Assembly (NCBI GenBank): GCA_023079485.1
Contig: CM041092.1
Span: 15,017,127-15,081,126 of the forward strand
Direction of reading: 5' to 3'
Source: Archilochus colubris
Lineage: Eukaryota; Chordata; Aves; Apodiformes; Trochilidae
DNA length: 64,000 nucleotides
This document shows positions 1 through 11,100 of the stretch, piece after piece. Under the pieces are notes generated by a model, which saw only the letters and a list, made by a program, of their open reading frames with translations, was not told the DNA's origin and made no database searches. How positions within the stretch are numbered: the first letter of the stretch is position 1; the number at the start of each line of letters is the position of its first letter. The translations under genes and the position numbers were made by a program.

Positions 1-159
1 CAGCATTAGGTACCGTCTGGGGCAAAGCCTCACCCCATGGCTCTCGCCAGAGGCCTGCACCCCACAAGTGGGCCTGATCCACACTCCCACGAGTGGGTGG
101 CGGGAACTGCCTCATTGCCTCCCTCCCGGAGTCTCCAACCACCCGCCCGCCCACCTCCC

Positions 160-312
160 GGCGTTCTTAAGATGGCGTCGCCAGGGGAAGACTACGTTTC
201 CCAGCGTGCCGAGCGCACTGCGCTCCGTCACGTATTTCCCGGTATACCGCACAGCGCTGCTGCTGGGTGCCGCCGGGCGGTAGCGCGGGGTCTGCCGGGA
301 GTTGTAGTCTGC
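160..312 (+). promoter_or_regulatory. SMARCAL1 core promoter with YY1-like and two ZNF143/THAP11-type elements
   Basis: GC-rich, CpG-rich DNA just before the first exons. AAGATGGCGTCG at 169-180 resembles the YY1 site often found at transcription starts. ACTACGTTTCCCAGCGTGC at 191-209 is close to the ZNF143 (SBS/M-box) consensus ACTACAATTCCCAGCATGC. A second copy, ACTACAACTCCCGGCA, lies on the opposite strand at 293-308. No TATA box is seen, as expected for a dispersed housekeeping promoter. The exact transcription start cannot be set from sequence alone. Confidence 0.65.
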
Positions 313-1197
313 GAGGCTGCGCGCACTTGAGCGGCGTATCGGGCCTCAGCCGGCTGGTGGGTGTGTGGGCCTGTGGCGGGGGCGAAGGCGACTCGGCCGG
401 GGATGAGCCCAGGGTGGGATGCAGCGGAGCCGCCGAGGGAAAGGAAGGGACCGAGGCCTGCGGCGTGGGCTCTGGGCCCCTGTGGGGTGCGGAAGTGTTG
501 GGCCCCTGTGAGGTAGTGGGTGGTCCTTGAGGATGGTGGGGGACCACAGCTTGCGAGGACTGATTTTGGAGTTTGGGTCAGGGGAGCCAGGTGCCTGGGA
601 GAGGAGCGGGGCAGGGAGTCAGCCACTCTTACAGGGTGGTGAAGAAAGTAGTGTGGTGTCTGAGTGGTGAGTGAGGCGGGCCGCCCCCGAGGCCTGAGGC
701 GGGGAGTGGGGGGAGTGAGGCCTTGCCCTGGGAGCAGAGATGAGCCAGGACCTCGCTTTTGTCAGTAGGTGCTTGACCTTTGGGGGGCATGTATCTGCTA
801 GATGCTGTTCAGTACCCGAGTACTGGAAGCTTTGCCTGCATTTCCCTTTGCAGGACTGGCTCTGCAGTGCATGGTGTCCCTGGGCTTAGCTATTTTGTCA
901 GTTTTGCTGGGATTTGCTCAGAAGAGTGCTCAGAACTACCGGAATAGGGGTAGTTCTCCTTTTTCTTTATGTTTTGTCTATGTGCAAAGCCTCAGCAGTA
1001 GTTGTCAGCATCTGCTTGCTGACAGAATGGCTCAACTCTGGTCTAACAGCTCTGATGTACTACCAGGTTTTTGTGTAGGATCAGTTACAGTAATAGTCAT
1101 TAATGATGCTAAGTTCTGAACACAATAAACATCTTGGGGGGGAGCTGAGTTGAAACTTTGTCTTGTTTTGCTGGTGAATTTTTCTTTTTTTGGGTAG
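313..1197 (+). other. Non-coding 5' region of SMARCAL1 (exon 1 / intron 1)
   Basis: GC content falls from the promoter side to the right. This stretch must contain the first non-coding exon's donor and intron 1, because exon 2 opens with a consensus acceptor at 1196-1197. GTGAGT at 667-672 is the strongest donor-like site, but alternatives exist and I do not choose an exon 1 end. Open frames here lack any recognisable protein and reflect high GC. Confidence 0.4.
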
Positions 1198-2128
1198 GCT
1201 GGCCTCCATCCCTGTAAAGAAGCAGATGCATCAGTGGTAAATTCCTTGTTGTTGAAGATGTCATCAGGCCTTACAGAGGAACAAAAGAGAAGAATTGAGG
1301 AGAATCGCCAGAAGGCTTTGGCTAGGAGAGCAGAGAGGCTAGCAGCACAGGGGGGTGGGCAAGTGGGAATTGCTGGACCTCAGGTGAAAGAACAGAGCCC
1401 ACGTAATTGGGGAACCTTGAAGAAAGAAAACAATCATGTCAGGCTTACCAGCCAGCACCAACAGAATTCAAAGAGTCCTGCGGAGCAGAAGAGCTGTCTT
1501 CCGAAAGATGATAATTGTTACACTGCAAACCAGCAGATGGTTGGCTCACATGGAGGGCAACAGAAGAACAGTTCAGAGGACTCAGAACAAGCAAGTGGCA
1601 TTAAGCAGTTCCCTACAGTCATCCCAAATTCTCTGAGTTATTCCCATAAACATTACTTCGATGCTGGTCATCAGGAACATGGACAACAAGCTTTAATTAA
1701 TCTTGGTACATTCCAGCAGCCCAAATGCCACTCAGCTTTCAAAAACCCTGCAGAACCATCTCATCCTACATTAATTGACAATAGGCATCCTGATAGTAGT
1801 AAAGATTTACAAAGTCGGAACAGATCAGCTGTAAAATATGTTTCACCACCAAGCAGTGCCACTGCAGGTGATTCAGAAGTGCTGATAAAAACAAACAGAC
1901 CAACAGAAAGAGAGGGGGGAGGTGGTGCCTCTCAGGCCAGTGGCAGGATGCAGAAGCTGACAAGCTCTGCTGGTGCAGGCTCTGCCTTTGAAGCTGCCTC
2001 TTGCAAAAAAGCAAGTACTGTTACAAAAGGAAAATGTGTGAAATATGGAGAAGATCGATTCCAGGTCGAAATAGGGTATAATGCTGAACTCATTGCTGTA
2101 TTTAAAAAGATGCCAAGCAGAAGCTATG
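1198..2128 (+). CDS. SMARCAL1: SMARCAL1 exon 2 (first coding exon; start codon at 1258)
   Basis: Acceptor AG at 1196-1197 and donor GTAAGT at 2129. Bases 1198-1257 are 5' UTR; the start is ATG 1258, giving MSSGLTEEQ, which matches the human MSLPLTEEQ start. It encodes residues 1-290 plus one base. Included are the RPA-binding helix, a fast-evolving Ser/Gln/Asn-rich linker with little similarity to mammals, and the first part of HARP1 (KGKCVKYG to SRSY). A four-codon upstream frame (1226-1240) lies in its leader. Confidence 0.95.
1226..1240 (+). promoter_or_regulatory. Minimal upstream ORF in the SMARCAL1 leader
   Basis: ATG CAT CAG TGG TAA, four codons and a stop, ends 17 bases before the SMARCAL1 start at 1258, inside exon 2 and so present in every transcript using the 1198 acceptor. 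The context (G at -3: gcagATGc) is moderate. Such short frames can lower initiation at the main start; that role is inferred. Confidence 0.5.
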
Positions 2129-5100
2129 GTAAGTACTGGTTGTTTGTTGTTCTCTTTGTTTTATGTTGAAGTTTCAGCATCAGCTGGAATTGTGGTTGCT
2201 ATAAGCTCCTTGCAGTGCAGCTGTCGTGGGGTGGAATATGTGGTATTGATGGGGGACTGGAAAAGTAGAGACAGTTGAAATTGCAAAGAAATTGTGATCA
2301 TAAGTAGCTTGATCTTGGATTTAGCTAAGAAATCATAAGTCCTGTTTTATGAACAGTGCTCTAAGAGTTTGGTGATGACATCTGGTCAGAGTCTTTTGGG
2401 AGTGAAGGAAGAGAAGTTATTCATGATTTGCTGTGGGAAAATGGGCCACTTCAGCTGTAGTTCAGAACTGGTGAGCTAATTCTGTTAGCTGGGTTATTGA
2501 GAGCAGTGGAGTCTCTACCTTTTTTGTGTGTTTTCTTCTGATCTTTTCTCTGTGCCTTTATTTGTTATATTTTACTTCTATTTATGCCAATATGTTGCTG
2601 TTCCCTGTGAATGACAGCTTCATTCTTCTTGTCTCAGTGTTGATGTGCCCTATGGCTTCTTTGGTGTAATGTAGCTGTAAACTTGGGCATACACTGTGTT
2701 GAAGTTTCCATGAGTAGACCGAATTCTCTCTTACCTCATCTGAACATTTTACACCATATTTTTCTACCGCAAATGATTCATATTCTGCCTATTTTAGATC
2801 CTGCTATGAAAAAATGGAATTTCAGCTTGGAAGATTACAGCAGTTTCAGTAAGTAATGGGCTGTTCAATCATGAAGAATCCAAATCTTGACACCGCCATC
2901 CCCTTGTCTTCTATAGTTATTATTTACCTTTTTTATTCTCTGGAGTAATAGAATTAGCACTACTCAAACATAATGCCCGTCTTTTAGGCATCTAGCTCGT
3001 AACATTTTTTTCACACTTTGTGATTGATTAGAAGTAACTTAGTTTTTCATGTAGTCTAAAAGCCAGGCATAGGCTTAACTATTTCTGCCATTGATGAATT
3101 TCTTAGTGACCAGCAATCCTGATAATAGAAAAACATCTGCCATGCAAGTGCTTCATATGAATCTGTATTGAGAACTGAGTGTGTTGCACTGGCTAATGCT
3201 TAATTTCTAAGTTTGTTCATGTATTTTCTTTTTAATCATCTTCTTTTTCTTTTTCTCTTTTTCCCCCTATTAATTTTGAGTGTCGGAAAAGGAAAAAGGG
3301 TAATTCTCTAGAGCTTTGAGTGAGACTCAAAATGGATTTGCCTTTTTTTGCATAACAAGTACGGTTTTATCTTTTTTTTCCCTCTCTTGTCATTTTGTTC
3401 TGGGAAGATTGAGAGATGATAGAGGCAAACACTTCAGGTAAGCTTTTCAAAAGCACATTGTATTGAAGTGAGTGATAAATCACTATTGATTTCAGTGGGA
3501 ACAGAATTAGGCCTGTGTTGAGCACTTTGAAAAACCCACAGTTGAGTGCTGGTATTTTAGCTTCCCATGTGGGTTGCCACACATTTATAATTTAAATGCT
3601 GCTGGTTTGTTTGAAGTGTATCAAGTACAGATGAGAGCTGAGTCTCAGCACCAAGAAGCTTGCAAATGAAGAGGACAGTTATTAGAAATTGGGCTTTTTT
3701 CTGTAAGGCTATCAAATATATGAGTTCTCTGTGGAAAGTTCCTGTTGACAAGCAAAGACAATACCTGATCAACATCAGGCAGCAACATCGGGGAGAAAAT
3801 GAACTGACTTCAAAGGGCCACGATTGAAGTCTTAAGTGTAGAAGCAATTATTTTAAAACTTCCCACTGTTAATTTTGTTCTTCAGAATAATGTTGTCCTG
3901 TATTACATTTCTTCATGCTACAAATTAAATATGCAGCCAAGCCTAGGAACAGACATTGAAATAAGAGTAAAATATGTTGTTTGTTGTTTTTTTTTCCAAT
4001 TTCTTTCAGTTTTTGTTATGGAGGTGCGATCTAACTATGCAATGCCAAAGCACCATCTAAATCTTTTCCTTGCATTGGGAGGAGAAAGTCTAAATCAGTG
4101 GTTTCCTTGTCTTCTACTTCAAAAATTCCTATCACTTGATGCTCTTAAACTTTTTCCTTGCAGTAGAAATCTCAAATGCTTGAGTTTATTCTAGAAGTCA
4201 CTTATTTTAAAAACAAAGTTGGATGAAATCCAAATGCTTTATTTATTAATTGGTTATGAAGAAGATGTCAGTTTCTTTTTTTTCCCTTCTCTTTCTAAAT
4301 CTTAACTGCTGAACTTAAATTTTGTGTATTTTTGTTGCATATCAGTGAGCTGGAATATTTAAAAAGAAGCAGAGTAAATCCTGATGTGCAGCTCCCTCCT
4401 TAAAGGTCTGGATTCACCTGAATTTACTCTGAACAGCTACTGTCTAGGGGAGACTGCCTCTCTGCAAATACATGATGGCAGAATGTGCTTAGACTCCCTG
4501 TACGGGAGTCTTATTGACTTCGGAGATGTCGAGGGATTGTTGTGTTACTGAAGTGCCTATGAGTTGGAGTCTAGTGGGTGAACATCACTATTTTGGTGCT
4601 GTAAAAATAAAATAAAAAATTGTTCCTGTTCCTTAACCATCAAAGGTCAGCTCTAATATTAAAGGCAAGGTACAGGTATTGATTGGCAGAGACACAGGGA
4701 AAAGTGGAATTTTTGTTTATTAGCGTGGATAGCTGTGGTCTCAGGTTGACAACTGTAAAATGCTGTCCCCCTTCTCTCCCTGTGCCCTGGCATGGTGACA
4801 GAGAAGCACCTTCTCAATTTTTTTAGGTGTACACTATTGATCACCATATCCCTCCCTGTCTGAGCAACTGTAAAATGCTGTATGGATGTGTGCAGTTTAC
4901 TGCTGATTGTGGTTCTGCAGATTTGTTGCCCTGGCCTAGTGAGCCAAGTTTTGGGATTTCTGATTGAGAGGAAGTCTAATGCAGTCACAGTACTGGACAG
5001 GCTCACCTACTGTCACATAATCCCTCTGCCTCTACTATATTCTCTGTGGAATCTCTGATCAACATGCTCTTCCAGGCCATCATTCTCTCTGTTCTTTGTC

Positions 5101-8100
5101 ACTGTAAGTGAAAGCAGGGGATCATTATTTCTTTTGAACTTGGAGGTGCAGGATTTGTTTTTCATCCTCTTGTTTTTCTCTTCCCAAAGCATCCTGTGTA
5201 TCTTTAATTAATCCATGTTCTTTGAGAATAATTTTTTTCTCATTCTTTTCTCTTCAGTGGAAGCAGCAAATCAGCTTTCGTCAGTAATTCTGGTACCACT
5301 GGAAGGAGAAAATGTAGCTGGCTTTGCATCAAGCTCTCATTTTGTTGGCAGCAGGGTTGATGTGAACTCCCTTTTGAAGATGTGTAAGAAATGGAAGAAA
5401 CCCTCAGCCCTTGTCAAAGGGAAGTGCGTGCTGATCTCTCGCTTGCGGTTTGAAGTTGATATTGGGTATTCTGCAGAAGTGATTGGAGTGTTCAAACAGA
5501 TGGATTCCAGAAATTATGGTGAGTCTCTGCTTTTCTCTGCTTTATTCTAGTGATGTTGTTGGGGTTGCTCTTGGAGTGCTATGTATGCTTCAGAGGAGGG
5601 AGACTGTGAGAGCACATCCCTCTGAAAGAGTGTGAGAGGGTGTGCTTTGGTGAAGATTTTGAGAGCTCCTGTAGTTCTGGTGTAGTGCTGTACCTGTGTC
5701 CTCCACTCTACCCCGTGCCAGAACATGTCCTCTTCCAGGCCTGTTAGCCAAGGTGATATTTTGGGAGGACTTCGCATGATTTCATTTACTGTGAGGTGGA
5801 ATGTGGTGATAGTTTGCCAGAAATATGGAGATGGTACATAAGTTCTTATCTTTATTATCAAATGTAGCTGGACAGTCTCATATTTCTCCTACTTTATTGT
5901 ATATGATGGTTGCAACTGGCTGAGCAGGTAAGAGTTTACCACCAGTTTCACTAATGACAACTCTGGCATTTGTGTTAAATTTTGGGTATTGATGAATTGG
6001 GTTTTCTCTGGACTTCCTAAGCCCATCATCTGTAGGGTACAGATGGTACAATTGAAAGTGATTGTGTTACTGACTGGTTAAAGTGTATTGGTTAATAAAG
6101 AAGAACACTCAAGCATATTCTTAATCCCTCTTTGTAATGAAGAGAAAGTGATTGCCAAAAAGTTTGGGCAGGTGAGTCCATTAAAATGGTTCATTAGGGT
6201 AGCTGGCTGTGGCTTGCTCTGGTGATATCACCACTTCTAAATCTCATACTTCTAAGTCTTCTTTAAACTGCTTTTAATGTGAAAGCAAGCAGAGGAAAAC
6301 TGACTGCTGGATAAGGTAAGAATTCTTATAAACTATTTCTGAAATGCAGAGGATATGGATGGATAGTCATGTTCTTATGGACAGAGGATTTACTTTTTTA
6401 AAAGACACTTATGACAGCTTTTGTAACTATTGCAGATATGAACACCAGAAAATGGAATTTCCTGCTGCAGGACTATCCCAGACTAAGTGAGTAGCTGTGT
6501 GTTCCTGTCTGGGGCTGTTTTTTGGGGAGGCAAATTAATTCTAACTTCATCTCTTGGGATAAGCCCTTTCACCCGGGAGAAATAAGGTGTCCTGTTTTGT
6601 CAGACAAGGAAGCAGCTATCCTGTTTTGTCAGACAAGGAAGCAGCTATCCTGTTTTGTCAGACATTTACACTGTTTGTCCAAAATCAGAACTTTAAAAAT
6701 GTATGTTATTCATGTCAGTCCCTTAGGGGCCCATCAGTAGAGTAGCTCAGTTTTGTCAGATTCTGCACTGAATTTCTGTGCTGTTTCTTAGAGCACACAG
6801 ATGTATCTACTATCACAGTTATTTTTATTGCTTGTAATGTACAGCAGCTCTACTTGAACTAAGGAGTTGCAGGAGAATGGACTCCTATTTTCCCACTTCC
6901 CAAATTTGAAGAGTTCAGCATGGTGGCTGCCAAGCCTTTCTGTACCTAGAGAAATTCAGTCTTACTGATGCATTTTAGCTGCTCTCCCCTTATCCTCAGT
7001 GCCAGCACACCTTGCTCCCTTTTGTGTGAGCAGAAGTCAGCTAATAAACTGGCACAGTCACCCCTTGCTTAGAAAAGAAAGATGTACTTCTAAGCAAATA
7101 TTTCTAGTTCTTTAGGTACTGTGCACAGTGTTGTAGTGTTGTGCTATTTCATTCCACACTCAGTAGATTTTGTTTTTCAGGACAGTTAGGTTTTAGACCA
7201 ACTGATGATTTCTGTACCAAGCAGTTCATCCACAGTTAGTCTGGATGCTATCTAGTTGATTTTATTCAGCCTTGTGTTATTGCTGGTAATGATGGCTTTG
7301 CAGGCAGCACACAACTTTTATTTTTTTAGTTGATGTGTGAGGCAGGCTAGAATAGTTTGTTTCCATAGCTGAGTTGATTTCGCTGCAAACAAGAAGAGCT
7401 GCTTGTTTCTCTTGCAGAATTGTGCAGATCTCCTTGAAGCAGAAGCATTCTCTTGAAACAGTTTCATACTTTACTAAAATGTTATAGTGCTGGTTGGTGG
7501 ATGCTTAAAAGAGAGCTTAGCAAAAACATCCTCAAGATAGCATATTTTCCCTTGCATGTGGAATCTAGCACACAGTGTTATTACAAGGTTTGCTCCTTGG
7601 TAGAAGTTGACCAGTAGACTCCTCACTTTATGCATCTGTGTAATGCTAGCGAAAATGTGACTTCCTGAACTGAAATGTAGAACTATGATTTCTTTTGTTG
7701 TTTTTTCCTAAAAATTGATGTCACTTTGCAGAATAATCCAGTATCAGCAGCATGATCCTAGCACATCTGCTTCTTCATGTTTTATGTTAAGTTTGCAGAG
7801 TGCTCTAGGATGAATAGCATTTCTCAAGTCCTAAGTATTATAATTATTATTTATCATCCTTGTTGGCCTGCTGTGTTTGCCTTGGTATTCATGTAAGGGT
7901 ACATGACTGTGGAATTTGATTGGGGCTGGTTTCAGAAAGATAATAAGCAGGGTGTTGTTCTACACACAGCCTTAGAAAATGTGACCGAGTGTTTCAGAGC
8001 TGAAATGCTGTTGATCAGAGTAGGTTTTTTTCCAGCATGGGCTCCTTCTTCCATGGTATACTAAAGCTTGTTTAATAATTGAGTATCTACATGCTCCTAT

Positions 8101-11100
8101 GAGGCATGTCTGAATAACATTATTAGTGGTTGTAGGGCTGAAAGCCACCTTGTGGGGCCTTGTAGGGATGCCAAATCTTGAAAACAAGTGACTGTATCTT
8201 GGTGGAGTCTATTATGAAACTCCAGGATTAGGATGCTGACAGCCCCTGATTTCAGTGAGAGGTGGTGATCTCACACAGCTTGCTAAAAGGGTCTTTCTGT
8301 ATGTGCAAAGGGCTTGATCCTGTAGTGTATGCTAGGCAGCCTGAGCAAACATGTCCCAGTCTGTCACTCTCAGCCTTACTGGCTGCCAGTTGTGTACATC
8401 ACATGAATTGTCTAGAATACCACAAATTTGAGGAAAGAAAAAAAAATTGTAAATGTTCTTGCAGGGTGTAATTTGTGAGGGCATTTGAGGCTTCTAGCAT
8501 ATGCCTTTTTGAGGACCAGCATTTGCTTTGTGCCTATTCCCTTACCTATGTCAAAATAAAATTAAAAAAAAAAAAAGAAATTTAAAAGGCTGGTTGCCAT
8601 TTCCAGCAGAGATATCTATTAGCTGGAAACTATTTGTAGAGGTTAATGTCTCTTTGCCTAGTTGCTCAGTCATCTATCTATAAAGGTCACTTCAGTAAAA
8701 AATGTCTGTTGGATGAATCATGCTGGTGTCAGATATATCTTAATCATTTTCCCAGCTCATGTACAGAACAATAGCAACAGAATTATCAGTGAGCAAATTG
8801 TAGCAATTATCCTAACACATAGTTCAGTTTGTGAGTGTAATAACAAGCTTGTGCTATACTTCAGGTGGAGAGAGTTCCTGCTATTGAAGAAGTATGAATT
8901 AAACTGGAGAGTTTAGAAAGTTTGGTCATTTCCCAACCACAAATGGAAATCTTTTCATATGTATATTTCTTGAAATTGCTTTCCCCCTTCATATGGCAGG
9001 GGTCCATCCTTCTGCTTTCCTCCTGGAGATAACTGAAATAAGAATACCTAATTGAATTCTGGAGGTTCACTTACTGCTGGTAAAGTGAGTTCTTATTTCA
9101 GTTATTTTTGCAAACAGAATTGTTTTATGTTTTCCTGACTTCATATGCAAACCAACCATAAAATAAAAATACAAGTTGTCTCCTGCAATAAGGGATTGGT
9201 CAAAACCTGATTATTTAAAATGTTTTCCTTACCCCAGTTTGCTGCATGTTCTAAACTACATTTTTTTCATATAAATTAACTGTTGGATTCAAAAGAAACT
9301 CATCTGCCTTTTTGGAATGGAATAGGGAGGTTGCTGGAGGGGACTGAAATAAGGTTGTCTAGGAGGGCCATTGCCCAGCCACTTTGTTTGTTGTGATGCA
9401 TGGGTTAAAAAGATGAAGGCCCTGGGGTCTTAGCATAATCATAGACTCATAGAATGTTAGGGGCTGGAAGGGACCTCTGGAAATCATAAGAGTCCAACCC
9501 CCCTGCCAAAGCAGGATCACCTAGGGCAGGTCACACAGAAATGCATCCAGACAGGTCTTCAAAGTCTTGAGAGAAGGAGACTCCAAAACCACCTCCATGG
9601 GCAGCCTGTTCCAGTTCTCTCTCACCCTTATAGTATTCCTCATGTTGAAGTGGAACCTCCTGTGTTCCAGTTTGTGTTGGTTGCCCCTCGCCCTATCACA
9701 GGGCACCACTGAAAAGAGATGGGCCCCCTCTTCTTGACTCTCTTCTTGTCACCTTTCAGGTATTTGTAAACATTAATAAGATCCATTCTCAGTCTACTCC
9801 AGAGTAAATGTCAGGTCTCAGCCTTTCATCATAAGATGTGTTCCAGTCCCTTGATCATCCTTGTAGCCCTCCATTGGGCTCTGTAGTATATCCCTAGTAT
9901 ATCCCTGTCATTACTGAAGGCTGGGAATCACTTTAGTTTGACTGGTAAGGTTTTATGCTGCAGGTGAAGTTGAGGGGCTTCACAGGTGAAACAACAGTAG
10001 TGGTGAGGGACTCAAGTGGCTGCCTGTGAGCTGGTTCTGTCCCACAAGCTACTTCTGTCCAGAAGAATAGCAGCGGACACCAGTTGAGCAGGGAGTAGCT
10101 GTTAGTGCCACATCCCTGAATGATGGCTGACAGAGTGCTGCTGATGGTGGTAAGTAGTTTCTCAGTCTTGAGGTGCTTCCTGTTTTCTTATCCAAACATA
10201 GTAAGCTAGGTATGGTAAAGTGAAGACAGCCAAACCTGAGTGATTTGGGGAAACAGGAGGTGACAAGAATTTTCAAAATTGGAGATGTTATTCTGTAGGT
10301 CACTGTGTCTGGGGTCACTCCTGATGACTCGGGGATGGTGGAGACCTCAGAGGAGTTTAATGCAGTATACCAAAGTCAAGGTAAAGATGCCCCTATCTTC
10401 TAGGCTTCAGGGGCTCTTTTGTTCAAATCCAAGCTTTTATTTGTGAGTAAAATGTGCCCTAAAATGCCCCCAGCATGAATAATCCAGCTTCAGCTGTGCT
10501 AGTAGCAATCATCTCTGAATGATGGCATCAGACTTTCAGGTTTTTTATAACCAAGTCTAAATACAAGGGGAGGAGATGTGATTCATCATGTGGTTCTGAA
10601 ATAAACTTTAGGGAAGAGGCCAGGCAAACACCTGTGCATGATGCAGTGTTTTCTTGAGCTGTTTCAGGACACGAAATGATATTGTTGATGAGGTCAACGG
10701 TTGTGCCCTGACACCCATAATGTAAGTTGTGTGTATGTTGCCCCTTCTGATAATGAACTGCTCTGTTCTTTGCAGTGGAAGTGTTGCAGAGCCTTGTGTC
10801 AGTAGAAGTGGAGCCACTTCCTGAGGCAGTAGTGCAAACCTTTGCTGCTCAAATACAGAGATCTACATCCCAGACAGACGTTCCTGATGCTGACCTTTCA
10901 GTAGTGGACTCCAAAATTGTGACAAGCCTCATGCCTTTTCAGCGGGAAGGTGTGAAGTATGTCCTTTTTGCATGCTGCTAAGACCCCCTCCCTACTTAGA
11001 ATTTTGTACTTTATATTGGTGCCCAGGCTGCATTCTTTTGCAGAGAGGGCTCCACATTTCTCCACAGTCTTGAACTGTTACACTGGCACTATGAGCTCTT

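Larger units (their letters stand above)
6487..10775 (+). other. SMARCAL1 intron 5
   Basis: 4.3-kb intron. It holds a 29-bp tandem repeat right behind exon 5 (6591-6664) and an inverted CR1 copy (9434-9920). The rest is unremarkable AT-rich DNA with A- and T-runs; I see no gene. Confidence 0.7.

Noticed and set aside
37..547. Open frames on both strands in the SMARCAL1 promoter
   Set aside because: High-GC DNA is poor in stop codons; no recognisable protein, and the DNA is explained by promoter elements.
1234..1257. An eight-residue N-terminal extension of SMARCAL1
   Set aside because: The extended frame would need a GTG start at 1234; the ATG at 1258 matches the family's N-terminus.
4751..4881. 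16-bp direct repeat in intron 3 as a target-site duplication
   Set aside because: The 99 bases between the copies do not look like any transposon, and 16 bp is unusual for the known avian families.
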